From Streptomyces atroolivaceus (GTDB lineage: Bacteria > Actinomycetota > Actinomycetes > Streptomycetales > Streptomycetaceae): a DNA stretch of 64,000 nucleotides. Each line of letters begins with the position of its first letter. Position 1 is the first letter of the stretch. Below the pieces are notes generated by a model. The model was not told the origin of the DNA, searched no databases, and was given only the letters and a program-made list of their open reading frames with translations. Of this stretch, positions 26,158 through 35,348 are shown in pieces. Position numbers and translations under genes: made by a program. The stretch covers positions 330,487-394,486 of the forward strand of contig NZ_JNXG01000018.1 in the NCBI RefSeq assembly GCF_000717025.1, in the 5' to 3' direction.

Positions 26158-27618
26158 TCAGACGTCCTGCCTGGCCCGTGCCATTTCGTGTACCCGGCCG
26201 CGGACGAGGAACCAGCCGCCGACCAGCGCAGCGGCGATCAGCGGCAGGAACATCACGGTCGTCCGGCCGACGCCGCCGCCCCACCACATCAGGAAGGCCA
26301 CACCGACGAGGAACAGCAGGGTGACGATCTGGGTGTACGGCGCCCAGGGCAGACGGTAGGCGGGCCTTGTGACCTGACCGTTCTGCGAGCGGTGCCAGAA
26401 CACCAGGGAACAGAGCATGATCATGCCCCAGGTGCCGAGGATTCCGATCGAGGCGAGGTTGAGCACGATCTCGAATGCCTGGCCGGGTACCACGTAGTTC
26501 AGCCCGACGCCCAGAACCCCGAAGCCTGCGGTCAGCAGGATGCCGCCGTACGGGACCTGCCCCTTGTTCATCAGGCCGGTGAAGCGGGGGGCGGAACCTG
26601 ACAGCGCCATGGAGCGCAGGATGCGGCCGGTGGAGTAGAGGCCGGAGTTCAGGCTGGACAGGGCGGCGGTCAGCACGACCAGGTTCATCACACCGGCCGC
26701 ACCCGGTACGCCGAGCTTGTCCATGACGGTGACGAACGGGCTCTGGTCCCCGGAGTAGGCGGTGTAGGGCAGCAGCAGCGCGAGCAGCACCACCGAGCCG
26801 ACGTAGAACAGCCCGACCCGCCACATGATGGAGTTGATCGCACGGGGCATGATCTTCTCGGGGTTCTCGGTCTCGCCGGCGGCGACGCCGCACAGCTCGA
26901 CCGAGGCGTAGGCGAAGACGACGCCCTGGATCACGAGCAGCATCGGAAGGGCGCCGACGGGGAAGACACCGGTATCCGAGACGGTGGACAGACCTGGGGT
27001 GTGGCCGTCCACCGGATGCTGGGTGACAACGAGGAAGATGCCGATCAGCATGAAGGCGACGAGGGCCGCAACCTTGATGATCGCGAACCAGAATTCCATC
27101 TCGCCGAAGTACTTCACCGAGATGAGGTTGGCCGCCAGCACCACGGCGAGGGCGATCAACGCGAGGAGCCACTGTGGGATGTCGCTGAACATGCCCCAGA
27201 AGTGGGCGTACGTCGCCGCAGCCGTGATGTCCGCGATCGCGGTCGTCGACCAGTTGAGGAAGTACAGCCAGCCGGCCGCGAAGGCGCCCTTCTCGCCCAT
27301 GAACTCACGGGCGTAGGAGACGAAGGCGCCGGACGACGGGCGGTAGAGGATCAGCTCACCCAGCGCGCGCACGACGAAGAAGGCGAAGACACCGCAGACG
27401 GCGTAGGCAATCGCGAGCGAGGGTCCGGCGTCGGCGAGCCGACCGCCCGCACCCAGGAAGAGTCCGGTGCCGATCGCGCCGCCGATGGCGATCATGTTGA
27501 TGTGGCGGGACTTGAGGTCCTTGCTGTAGCCGGCGTCGCCGGCGTCCACGTGGGGGGAGTTCGCAGCTGGTGTGTCAGCTGCGAACTGATCGGCTGCTGT
27601 GATGCTGCCGTCACTCAT
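26158..27618 (-). CDS. Amino acid permease (APC family, AnsP-like)
   Basis: ATG 27618 gives 486 residues. After a roughly 30-residue hydrophilic N-terminus comes the APC signature SRHINMIAIGGAIGTGLFLGAG, then about twelve transmembrane helices, including ALGELILYRPSSGAFVSYAREF and GVVFAYASVELCGVAAGETENP. This motif set is typical of the AAT subgroup, which takes up asparagine, aromatic amino acids or GABA with protons; the asparagine-permease branch is my best guess. It is located in the cytoplasmic membrane. The upstream DNA contains several ACCTC(T/A)GA repeats and a 9-bp-arm inverted repeat, so expression is probably controlled by a dedicated regulator. Confidence 0.92.
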   Translation of the reverse strand: MSDGSITAADQFAADTPAANSPHVDAGDAGYSKDLKSRHINMIAIGGAIGTGLFLGAGGRLADAGPSLAIAYAVCGVFAFFVVRALGELILYRPSSGAFVSYAREFMGEKGAFAAGWLYFLNWSTTAIADITAAATYAHFWGMFSDIPQWLLALIALAVVLAANLISVKYFGEMEFWFAIIKVAALVAFMLIGIFLVVTQHPVDGHTPGLSTVSDTGVFPVGALPMLLVIQGVVFAYASVELCGVAAGETENPEKIMPRAINSIMWRVGLFYVGSVVLLALLLPYTAYSGDQSPFVTVMDKLGVPGAAGVMNLVVLTAALSSLNSGLYSTGRILRSMALSGSAPRFTGLMNKGQVPYGGILLTAGFGVLGVGLNYVVPGQAFEIVLNLASIGILGTWGMIMLCSLVFWHRSQNGQVTRPAYRLPWAPYTQIVTLLFLVGVAFLMWWGGGVGRTTVMFLPLIAAALVGGWFLVRGRVHEMARARQDV

Positions 27619-28138
27619 GGAGGGGGTTCGCCTTTGTGAGGGGATGATGGTCGGTCCCGGCCGGGTCCGTGGGGGGAACACCGGCGATGGCTCGAAGGCG
27701 CATGATCAGGAACCCTGCGATTCTGGCAGTGCGCCATACCTCTGGAAAACAAATCTGAGGTATTCCAGAGGTTTCGGCACAGTAAAGCAAGCGGGCTCTC
27801 ATCTGCAGAGCAGTGAGCGCAGTGCTACGCACCTCAGAGATGAGCCCGGACCCCTGTGCGTCAGCCGCAGGCCTTGCGCCTTGACCGACGAGTCCCGCTC
27901 ACCGGATGCGGTCCCGGCCGATGGCCGGCGGGAGGTGCGGGCCGGCTGCCCCGGGCCCCTTCGTCACTCGGTCTTGCCGTCGGACACGAAAGGCGTCATT
28001 CTGTCCGCGGGCCGGACCCCTCGGCCACGCCGCCCTACCGCGGGCGGCGCGCACCGGGTACGCGGGCGTGTTCCGTCGTTGTTGCGCGAGTGCAGTGCAC
28101 GGCGCCCGGTGCCTGCACCGACCGGAGTGGTAGGCGCC
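27619..28138. other. 520-base divergent intergenic region
   Basis: It separates the permease from the GNAT gene. It holds the repeats at 27738-27772 and a second imperfect dyad (CGGGCT at 27802 pairing with AGCCCG near 27845). No further gene was recognised. Confidence 0.5.
27738..27772. promoter_or_regulatory. 9-bp-arm inverted repeat upstream of the permease
   Basis: ACCTCTGGA (27738-27746) and TCCAGAGGT (27764-27772) are perfect arms around 17 bp; the spacer contains another minus-strand half-site (TCTGAGGT at 27754-27761), and a further ACCTCAGA lies at about 27829. These could be repressor sites or leader structure of the minus-strand permease transcript. Confidence 0.5.
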
Positions 28139-28705
28139 ATGAGTCACATGTGGACAGGCGAGAAGGTGTGCCTCCGGGGCGTCGAGCCCGAGGACTGGAA
28201 GAGCTTCCGGGCCCTGGCGCAGAACACCGTCGACGAACGCAACGCCGACCTGGTCGAGCCGCCACGCTCGGACGCGAGCCTCCGCGCCTGGACCGCTGAC
28301 CGCGCCGGCCGGTCACCGCGCACCGAGGCGTTCCGGCTGGTGGTCGAGGTGCTGGCGGATCGCGTGTTCGCCGGGGCCGTGACGGTCGGAGAGACCGACA
28401 GCCGTGCGGGGCGGTTCAGGACGGGCATCGAGATCTCCCGCGATCACCGCGGGAGAGGGTACGCGACCGAGGCCACCGAACTGATCCTCACCTATATGTT
28501 CGCGGAGCAGCGATACAACAAGTGTGAAGTGGAGGTCTACGCCTTCAACGAGGCATCCCTGGCCCTCTACCGCAAGCTGGGGTTCGTCGTCGAAGGACGG
28601 CTCCGCCAGCACGAGTACTTCGCCGGCGGGTATCACGACGTCGTGCTGCTCGGGATCACCGCCGACGAATACTGGGCCACGCACAGCCGTCCGTCGGTGC
28701 AGTGA
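28139..28705 (+). CDS. GNAT acetyltransferase (RimJ/RimL type)
   Basis: ATG 28139 follows GGAGTGG and gives 188 residues; ATG 28148 is an alternative. It has the acetyl-CoA motif GIEISRDHRGRGYATEATEL and the later NEASLALYRKLGFVVEGRL and EYFAGGYHDVVLLGI, diagnostic of the Acetyltransf_3 branch that acetylates protein N-terminal amines or small amines such as spermidine. It is cytosolic and monocistronic. The acceptor is unknown. Confidence 0.92.
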   Translation: MSHMWTGEKVCLRGVEPEDWKSFRALAQNTVDERNADLVEPPRSDASLRAWTADRAGRSPRTEAFRLVVEVLADRVFAGAVTVGETDSRAGRFRTGIEISRDHRGRGYATEATELILTYMFAEQRYNKCEVEVYAFNEASLALYRKLGFVVEGRLRQHEYFAGGYHDVVLLGITADEYWATHSRPSVQ

Positions 28706-28799
28706 GCTGCGACCCGCAGGTCGAACCGGCGGCCGCACCCACCTCCTCCCGGCCCGCACTGCGCGCGGGGCCCGGGTGACACCCTGCTCGGCCATCACC

Positions 28800-29705
28800 T
28801 CACCCAGCCCCCGCCGCCTCGTCGTCCACGGGGATGCCCAGTCGGCTGATCACGGTGGTGAGGGCCGCTCCCAGCGGGAGCGCGATGCGGGTGACGGCGT
28901 GCCGGTCGCCCCGGGTGGGGTCCCGGTTGACGACCAGTACCGGCTTTCCGGTCTGCGCCGCCTGGCGAACGAACCGGAGCCCGGACATGACCGTGAGGGA
29001 CGACCCCAGCACCAGTAGCGAGGTCGCCTGGCGGACCAGTTCGCGGCAGTGCTCGACTCGGGGCGGGGGCACGGCTTCGCCGAAGAAGGTCACGTCCGGT
29101 TTCAGGATGCCGCCGCAGGCGCTGCAGGGCAGCACGCGGAAGTCTCCGACCTGGTCGTCGGTCAGGTCGGCGTCACCGTCCGGATTGATCGCGGCGGCCA
29201 CCGGAGCGAAGCCCACGTTGGCCTCCTCCAGCCGCCGGGCGAGCTCGCGGCGCGGGCTGAAGGCACCGCAGGAGAGGCAGACGACCCGCTCCAGACTTCC
29301 GTGGAGTTCGACGACGTCCTCGCTGCCGGCAGCCTGGTGCAGGCCGTCGACGTTCTGGGTGATCACACCCGAGAGCAGGCCGTGCCGTCCGAACGTGGCC
29401 ACGGCCCGGTGCCCGGCGTTGGGGCGGGCGCGGCCGAAGGTGCGCCAGCCGAGATGGCTGCGCGCCCAGTACCGCCGCCGGGCCTGGGCATCGGCGGTGA
29501 AGTCCTGGTAGGTCATCGGTGTGTGCCGGCTGAGGCTTCCGCCCTCGCCGCGGTAGTCGGGAATGCCCGACTCCGTGGAGATACCCGCCCCGCTGAGCAC
29601 CAGCACACCGCCTGCGCTCAGCGCATCGGCGACCGGCCTCAGATCCGTGGTGCCCGGCGGCAGGTCCTCGGTCGGGATCCAGCTGAGAGTGGGGCGCATG
29701 CGCAT
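28800..29705 (-). CDS. Sir2-family NAD-dependent protein deacylase
   Basis: ATG 29705 (or 29699) gives 301 residues. The sirtuin NAD motifs are intact: GAGISTESGIPDYRG from residue 39, TQNVDGLHQAAG from 117, and catalytic His135 in ELHGS. A zinc-binding set has Cys at 143 and 146 (CLSC) and later PCSACGG. LVLGSSLTV and VNRDPT complete the Rossmann part. This is bacterial class II/III-type cytosolic deacylase architecture. It removes acyl groups from lysine using NAD. A terminator at 29742-29766 separates it from the GYD gene upstream, so it is probably transcribed from its own promoter. Confidence 0.95.
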   Translation of the reverse strand: MRMRPTLSWIPTEDLPPGTTDLRPVADALSAGGVLVLSGAGISTESGIPDYRGEGGSLSRHTPMTYQDFTADAQARRRYWARSHLGWRTFGRARPNAGHRAVATFGRHGLLSGVITQNVDGLHQAAGSEDVVELHGSLERVVCLSCGAFSPRRELARRLEEANVGFAPVAAAINPDGDADLTDDQVGDFRVLPCSACGGILKPDVTFFGEAVPPPRVEHCRELVRQATSLLVLGSSLTVMSGLRFVRQAAQTGKPVLVVNRDPTRGDRHAVTRIALPLGAALTTVISRLGIPVDDEAAGAG

Positions 29706-29741
29706 GCACCCAGGATACGGAACACGCTGCAACCGCCGATG

Positions 29742-29766
29742 GCCCCGCTCCTGCCGGGAGCGGGGC
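29742..29766 (-). terminator. Hairpin between the GYD and Sir2 genes
   Basis: GCCCCGCTCC (29742-29751) pairs perfectly with GGAGCGGGGC (29757-29766) around a 5-nt loop, just after the GYD gene stop on the minus strand. Confidence 0.7.
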
Positions 29767-29797
29767 GCGCCATGGTCGTCCGCGGGCGTGCTCGTCG

Positions 29798-30124
29798 CTA
29801 CTCGCCGGGAGCCCGGTACCGTACTCGCTCGGCTGTGCGCAGGGCAGCCAACGTTTCGTCGATGGTCAGGAGAGCCGTCGTCTCGAACGAGCTGAGCGCG
29901 CCGCCCCCGCTGATCGCCAGCGCAACCGCGGCCATGGACACGTTGTCCGGAGCTTCCCACAGGTTGTAGCCGTCGTGGGTGCCGAAGGCGTACCAGAAAC
30001 CGTGCAGCTTCCCACCCACGGACTCGATGTAGGACCGAGCGGCCTCGGCGCGGTCCTCGGGGTGGCTGATCAGCCTTGCCCACGTCTCGGGTGTGTAGCT
30101 GAACCTCGACAGATAGAGCGGCAT
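29798..30124 (-). CDS. GYD domain protein
   Basis: ATG 30124 follows GAAGGAGAG and gives 108 residues. It contains the GYD-domain pattern: MPLYLSRFSYTPETWARLI, then YIESVGGKLHGFWYAFGTHDGYNLWEAPD, where the HDGY tetrapeptide gives the family its name. It is a small cytosolic ferredoxin-like-fold protein of unknown biochemical function. A terminator follows before the Sir2 gene, so it is probably a single-gene unit. Confidence 0.9.
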   Translation of the reverse strand: MPLYLSRFSYTPETWARLISHPEDRAEAARSYIESVGGKLHGFWYAFGTHDGYNLWEAPDNVSMAAVALAISGGGALSSFETTALLTIDETLAALRTAERVRYRAPGE

Positions 30125-30472
30125 CGTGTCTCTCCTTCGGTTCACCCGGAGATGCCCGCGCCGGGCGACGGAGGAGCCGAGGCGGCCCGCGTGTCCCCCG
30201 AACAGCCGGGGCCGACGACCGGCGTGGCCTACGGCCGACGGATGGGCGGGCCTCCCGCGGCGGATCCGATCGGAAGCCGCGCCCCGCTCGGCGGGTTTCT
30301 GCCTTTCAGCCCCGCCGCTTCCGCTTCAGACGTCTCGGCCCGGGTGTGCCCCGCCACCGGTCCTGAACGAGTTTCACTCCTCGGCGCTGCTGCCGGCCAC
30401 GTGCGAAAGCCGAGGGGTGCCGGGGGAGCCCGGCCGAACCCGGACAGTGCTCACCGCTCCTTGCTCCCGGTG
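30125..30472. other. 348-base intergenic region
   Basis: It lies between two minus-strand genes; it should hold the GYD promoter and the end of the regulator transcript. No gene or clear hairpin was recognised. Confidence 0.5.
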
Positions 30473-31477
30473 TCAGCGGGACTTCCCCAGGCCCGCCCGG
30501 AGCAAGGACGCCCCGGCGGGGGTGAGGGTGTGCAGCACGGCCGGGCCGTGCCGGACGGTGGTGATGAGCCGCGCGTCACGCAACGCGGTGGCGTGCCGGC
30601 TGGCCGAGGACGTCGAGACCCCGGCCGCACGGGCCATCTCCGTGGTCGTGGCGCCGGTGGACGCGGCGCGCAGAGCAACTGCGCGCGCACGCCCGAGCAG
30701 GGTGATCAAGGGCCTGTCGGCAGCGTCCTCGTGCGGGGCATCAAGGGGGCTCGGTTCGTGGAGCATCGAATACCAGAGCACGGGTGGCAGCTGAGGATCG
30801 GCGAAGGCGACCGGTTCGCCCCAGTTGAAGTAGGAGGGGACGAGCGTCAGCCCACGGCCGCCCAGATACAGGTCCCGGTCGGCGGCCTGCTTGGGATAGC
30901 TCACCTCCAGGACCGGAGAGCGCCAGCGCAGCATGGGCCCGAGTCCGGAGAGCATGCCCTCGACCCCGCCGTCCAGCAGCCCCCGGCAGCGTACCGCCCG
31001 TTCCGCCTCGATCCTGGCCTGTGTCTGTTCCTCGTACGGGGCGACCACCGCGTCGTGGTACGCGCGCAGCATCCCCACGAACTCCTTGCGCGACTCCAGC
31101 CGGGTCAGCCTTCCGGCCCACGTGGGGGCCCCGACGGTCCGGTCGAGGATGGCCACCTCATCGAGGACTCGCTGCGGAGGCGTGGCGACGATGGATTCCA
31201 TCCCCATGGCCAGGTCGCCCACCGCGTGAGCGGGAGTCAGGAAATCCGGGAAGTACGCGGCTCGCGGGTACAGGGGCAGCAGGGCGTTCCGCAGAACCCG
31301 CTCCAGCCCCTTGTCCCGCAGTTGCTGCCGTGCCGTGCGGTACCACTCCGCGTAGGCCCAACGGCCTTTCCGTGACTGTAATCGGTGCAGACTCGCGGCG
31401 ATCTCCCAGACCGGATCAGGCGCGGTGGCGATCCTGGTTCTGGCCAGATCCGCGTCACTGAAATGTATGCGGAGCAT
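30473..31477 (-). CDS. ArsR-like regulator with DUF5937-type N-terminal region
   Basis: ATG 31477 follows GGGGGACGAGG and gives 334 residues; the longer frame upstream is non-coding. The N-terminal 230 residues (LRIHFSDADLARTRIATAPDP, then HRLQSRKG) match a family of actinobacterial regulators in which a ligand-type region precedes the DNA-binding part. Residues about 250-330 form a winged helix (TTTEMARAAGVSTSSASRHA) typical of ArsR-class proteins, with ALRDARLITTVRHGPAVLHT as the wing. It is divergent from the F420/NADP reductase-like gene and may regulate it. Confidence 0.85.
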   Translation of the reverse strand: MLRIHFSDADLARTRIATAPDPVWEIAASLHRLQSRKGRWAYAEWYRTARQQLRDKGLERVLRNALLPLYPRAAYFPDFLTPAHAVGDLAMGMESIVATPPQRVLDEVAILDRTVGAPTWAGRLTRLESRKEFVGMLRAYHDAVVAPYEEQTQARIEAERAVRCRGLLDGGVEGMLSGLGPMLRWRSPVLEVSYPKQAADRDLYLGGRGLTLVPSYFNWGEPVAFADPQLPPVLWYSMLHEPSPLDAPHEDAADRPLITLLGRARAVALRAASTGATTTEMARAAGVSTSSASRHATALRDARLITTVRHGPAVLHTLTPAGASLLRAGLGKSR

Positions 31478-31820
31478 GCCCTCGTCCCCCTTTTTTTTGC
31501 CAGGCTTTGCACTGTTCAGCAGCAGCCCTGGTTCAGTACGTCTGGCTGGGTGATCGTAGGTCGCGGAAATCAAGAGGTGATAAACGGGAGTTCGACGGAC
31601 ATGGGGTGCGCGTTTATCTCCGCCTGTGCGAGCGTCCTCCTGCTGACGCGCCCGCATGCCGGAGGGTGGGGCTTGTTGTCCAAGGGGTGGGCAGCTGTCC
31701 TGGAGGACTCGGAGGGGCGTCGTGGCGAGAGCCGGCGACCATCGGCGTACGTCTTTCGTCCCGGTCCGCCTGGGGCCGCGGGCCGATGTACCGAGTGCCG
31801 GTGACGGCTAGCTTCACAGC
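31478..31820. other. 343-base divergent promoter region
   Basis: It separates the ArsR-like gene from the reductase-like gene. An 8-T run at 31491-31498 lies just upstream of the regulator; no operator dyad was found with certainty. Confidence 0.5.
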
Positions 31821-32465
31821 ATGCTTATAGGACTACTTGGCACCGGCAATGTCGCCCGCGCACTGGCCCAAGGGTGGAGCGTCGCAGGACACGACGTACT
31901 CCTGGGTTCACGTCGACCAGAGGACCGGGCAGATGCAGGCTTCCCCGTAGCGGGCCTGAGCGAGACAGCCGCCCAGGCAGAGGTGCTGGTCAACGCCACT
32001 CCAGGAGCCGTCTCCGTGGAACTGCTGCACTCCATCGGGGCACCGGCGCTGGCGGGCACCCTGCTGATCGACGTCGGGGTCGGCCTCTCCGACGACTACG
32101 CCGAACTCTCGCACCCCAACAGCAGCCTGGGCGAAGAGATTCAGGCGGCCTTCCCTCTGACCCCCGTCGTCAAGACCCTGTGCACCATGGATTCCACCGT
32201 GATGATCGCCCCGGACGGTCTCGACGGCCCGAGTACCGTCTTCCTCTCCGGCGACGACGCCGAGGCCAAACGCATCACCGGCCGACTGCTCACCGACCTC
32301 GGCTGGCCCCCGTCGTCACAGCTGGACATGGGTGGCATCACCACCGCACGCGGACAGGAGCACTTCGCCCTGCTCTTCATGGGCATAGCGGGTGGTCTGG
32401 GTGCTCACACGTTCAACATCAACGTGGTCACCCGCTCCTCTGTCCAGGGTCCGCCGTCCAAGTGA
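31821..32465 (+). CDS. NADPH-dependent F420 reductase-like protein
   Basis: ATG 31821 gives 214 residues beginning MLIGLLGTGNVARALAQGW, the dinucleotide-binding motif of the F420-dependent NADP reductase (Fno/NpdG) and imine-reductase-like group, followed by VLLGSRRPED, in which the two Arg typically recognise the NADP 2'-phosphate. A central VVKTLCTMDSTVM and FLSGDDAEAK are typical of the family. The protein is cytosolic and could transfer hydride between NADPH and F420 or reduce another substrate. It lies divergent to the ArsR-like gene. The exact substrate is not certain. Confidence 0.88.
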   Translation: MLIGLLGTGNVARALAQGWSVAGHDVLLGSRRPEDRADAGFPVAGLSETAAQAEVLVNATPGAVSVELLHSIGAPALAGTLLIDVGVGLSDDYAELSHPNSSLGEEIQAAFPLTPVVKTLCTMDSTVMIAPDGLDGPSTVFLSGDDAEAKRITGRLLTDLGWPPSSQLDMGGITTARGQEHFALLFMGIAGGLGAHTFNINVVTRSSVQGPPSK

Positions 32466-32920
32466 TCCTGCCTGACTGATCACGGCCGTGCGTGACGGCG
32501 TGCCATGAACTTCCCGGTACCGACAGGGACTTCGTGTGCCGGGGACTTCTCCGCTCGGCGACGGGGCGGCCTCAGGAGGTCCGGACCACGCTCGACGGGA
32601 CCGCCAGGAAGATCCGGGCCGGAGCTGTCCGGAAGGATGGGCCTGAGCGGACTCGCCATCCCGCGCTCGGCGGGGTGCCGGTGTCACACCTGTACCCCGT
32701 ACGGGTGCCCTGGCGTCAAAGGGTCGCCCGTTCTCCTGCGGCGTGCTGCCAGCTCGTCCGGCAGGTCCTCCGCCGGTTCATGACGGACGTGGTCACAGGG
32801 GGCGCCGCGGCGGCCCTCCGGCAGGACACGCCCTGTGACGGTGGAGGCCGGACGGTGACGTGAGGACTGCCCCGATGAGCGGTACTCTGCAGCCGCTGAT
32901 CGACGGCCCGGAGGTATGCC
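32466..32920. other. 455-base intergenic region
   Basis: No gene with a recognisable domain or binding site was found between the reductase-like gene and the phosphoesterase. Confidence 0.5.
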
Positions 32921-33424
32921 TTGCGCCTGTTGCTGACTTCGGACACCCATGTGCCCAAGCGGGCCAGGCACCTGCCCGCCCCTCTGCTGGCGGCAGTAGA
33001 CGCAGCGGATGTCGTCATGCACGCCGGTGACTGGGTGGACGAGGCGACCTTGGACCTGTTCGAAGCGCACGCGCGGCGCCTCGTGGGTGTCTTCGGCAAC
33101 AACGACGGGCCGGAGCTACGAGCCAGGCTCGATGAGGTCGCACGTGTCGAGTGCGGAGGGCTCCGCTTCGGTGTGGTGCACGAGACGGGGCCGTCGCAGG
33201 GGCGCGAGGGACGGTGTGCGGCTCGCTTTCCCGATCTCGACGTCCTGGTGTTCGGCCACAGCCACATTCCGTGGGACACCACCGCTCCCGGCGGGCTGCG
33301 CCTGCTCAACCCGGGCTCGCCGACCGACAGGCGCAGACAGCCGCACCGCACATACATGACCGCTGAGGTGTCGGGCGGCCGGCTCGTCGACGTACAACTG
33401 CACCGCCTTCCGCACCCTGTCTGA
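32921..33424 (+). CDS. Metallophosphoesterase (YfcE/MJ0936-like)
   Basis: TTG 32921 follows CGGAGG and aligns with the expected N-terminus MRLLLTSDTHVP, giving 167 residues. The calcineurin-like metal set is complete: D8 and H10 in SDTH, D38 in HAGDWVD, N61-D62 in GNND, and later His in VVHETG and GHSHIP. The length matches YfcE-type phosphodiesterases, which act on small phosphodiesters or cyclic nucleotides with Mn. It is cytosolic and monocistronic. Confidence 0.92.
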   Translation: MRLLLTSDTHVPKRARHLPAPLLAAVDAADVVMHAGDWVDEATLDLFEAHARRLVGVFGNNDGPELRARLDEVARVECGGLRFGVVHETGPSQGREGRCAARFPDLDVLVFGHSHIPWDTTAPGGLRLLNPGSPTDRRRQPHRTYMTAEVSGGRLVDVQLHRLPHPV

Positions 33425-33695
33425 CGGAGGGTCCGGACAACATCCTCACCGTCCGCACCCGTGCGAGCAGCCGATGCCGATGCCGGCCTTCGGGCAACCG
33501 CCACACTCTGCCGCCGGGAACGGCATCGTGGTGAGGTGGACACCGATCCACCGGTGCGCGTTCGGCCGCCTTCCGGCGCAGCCGGACCGGGAATGGTTCT
33601 CCTTCGTGAGCACCCCACGGACACCGCCGCGCCGCCAGATCGCGCGGTCGCCCCACGCCGGGGGATGCCTCCGGCTTCCGGAGCGGTGTCATGTC

Positions 33696-34025
33696 TCACT
33701 GCAGGCCGGCCCGGGGGTTGCAGATCTGGCACGCCTCGATGTCGGGGTCGGTCAGTGCGACGACTGCTTCCTCACGGGACATGAACCCGAAACTGTTCTT
33801 GTACAGCATGCAGTTCCCCCGGTGCAGCAACGCGCTCGAGCTCGAGCGTTGCGGCTGGATCTTCCACGACTGTGCGGCACGAGCCCGCTCGCGCTGACGC
33901 TTCTCCTGCTGTTCCTGGCCTTCGAGCTCTCGGATCCGGCGGTCCACGCATCGCAGCTGCCAAGCAAGATATGCCCGTGTCGCCCGCCACTTCTCCAGCC
34001 GGGACGTCTCGCCGGTCCCGGACAA
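33696..34025 (-). CDS. DUF6233 domain protein
   Basis: TTG 34025 gives 109 residues. The N-terminal half is a charged helix (RLEKWRATRAYLAWQLRCVDRRI). The C-terminal half has the DUF6233 pattern: LLHRGNCMLYKNSFGFMSREEA and ALTDPDIEACQICNPRAGL, with two Cys that could form a small zinc or redox site. The family is frequent and often multicopy in Streptomyces genomes and has no known function. No signal peptide is evident. It is monocistronic. Confidence 0.82.
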   Translation of the reverse strand: MSGTGETSRLEKWRATRAYLAWQLRCVDRRIRELEGQEQQEKRQRERARAAQSWKIQPQRSSSSALLHRGNCMLYKNSFGFMSREEAVVALTDPDIEACQICNPRAGLQ

Positions 34026-34769
34026 GGCTACGGCCCCCCGTCCGCGGTCACTGTCCCGTGCTCCGGGGGCGTGCGCGCTGAGCCTGCCCCGCCCCGGTGT
34101 GTGGTCTCCCGGGAGGTATGGGTGGGCACCGTCGTGCTGAAATCGAGCCCTTCATTCCGGAGCCGGGCCCCCTCGTCTCGTTGCCCGGGGGGTGCGGGCG
34201 GAGCTGTCTGCGCGTTCGAGCCGTCAGCCGCTGTCCCAGTGCTTCTCGGCCGACCGTACGGGCATCGGCTCGGCCGGCCACGGGAGGCCGGCGGCGCGGT
34301 TTCGGTGAAGGGCGAACTGGGCGTCGCGCAGGTCGAGGGAGCGATACTTGTCGGCACACTTGAATGGTACGTCTGTTCGATTTGTTCACGCGAGTTGCCC
34401 ACCGCTTTGCTGTGCCGGGCGCTCCGGTTCGTCCTCTTTTCCTGCGATGAGGGAGGCTGGGGCGCTCCGTGTCCGGCTCCGGCTCGTTCGGAGTCCCCCG
34501 GCGAGGCGGTCGGGCGGGGGAAGGCGGTCCCTGGGCGGAGTCGCGGACGTGGACGCTTGTTCTGCCGCGGGTGGCCCGCTGCGCGGAGGTCGCAGGCGGG
34601 AAGGTGATCGTCAGAGGCGTTTCGGCGCAGGCATCGCGCCGTCAGTGCGGACCTTCGCGTTGTAGGCCTGACCGGAGGCACCGAGATGTCCGCCGAGGCC
34701 GTCGGTACGATGTCTGCCCAAGTCATAATGCGGTGGACAGCCCTCCGTCGCCGGGCGACCATCTCCGCG
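34026..34769. other. 744-base intergenic region
   Basis: A 256-codon minus-strand frame covers most of it, but its product is low-complexity Pro/Arg/Ser with no domain, so it was rejected. An AT-richer patch at about 34350-34400 may hold a promoter. Confidence 0.5.
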
Positions 34770-35348
34770 ATGGAAGACGACACGCACTCCCTGCCCAAAC
34801 GCGTCCGGTTCGTGGAGCTCGGCGCGACGGCGCTGCGGGCGCTCGCTCACGGTGACCTCGCCGGCGGCAGCGCCGCCGCCGGGGTCGCCCTTGACGAGCA
34901 CTTCGTCAGCGAGCGGGCCCGCTCGATCTTCGGTTATCGCGCTGAACAGCTCGCCGAGGACCCGTCGGCCGCGCCGTGGATCGCGCGGGCCGTGGTGTCC
35001 GAGCCGGACGGAGCCGTCGTCGGGGACGCAGGGTTCCACGGGCCGCCGGACGAGACCGGCATGGTGGAGGTCGGCTACACGGTCGTACCCGGGTACCGCC
35101 GCCAAGGCTATGCCCGCGCCATGCTGAGGGCGCTGCTCCTGCGGGCCGCCGCAGAACCCCAGGTCAAGACCGTGCGGGCCACGATCAGATCTGACAACGC
35201 CGCCTCTCTGGCAACCATCGAAGGCTTCGGATTCACGCCAGTCGGCGAGCAGGGGGAAGAGCGAGACGGGCTTGAGATCGTCTTCGAGGTCCCGGCGGGC
35301 GCGCTTCGGGCCGAGGAGTTGTCCGGCTCGGATGAGCGGCCGAGCTGA
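34770..35348 (+). CDS. GNAT acetyltransferase
   Basis: ATG 34770 gives 192 residues. The core shows VVGDAGFHGPPDETGMVEVGY, the acetyl-CoA loop VPGYRRQGYARAMLRALLLRA, and the C-terminal SDNAASLATIEGFGFTPVGEQ typical of the Acetyltransf_3 group that acts on N-terminal alpha-amines or small amines. Upstream ATGs exist (for example 34686) but precede non-conserved sequence. It is cytosolic. A classical GC hairpin followed by TTT lies about 310 bases downstream. The acceptor is unknown. Confidence 0.9.
   Translation: MEDDTHSLPKRVRFVELGATALRALAHGDLAGGSAAAGVALDEHFVSERARSIFGYRAEQLAEDPSAAPWIARAVVSEPDGAVVGDAGFHGPPDETGMVEVGYTVVPGYRRQGYARAMLRALLLRAAAEPQVKTVRATIRSDNAASLATIEGFGFTPVGEQGEERDGLEIVFEVPAGALRAEELSGSDERPS

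Noticed and set aside
34028..34798. 256-codon minus-strand open frame
   Set aside because: The product is low-complexity Arg/Pro/Ser-rich, without domain or initiation signal, and runs into the GNAT gene on the other strand.
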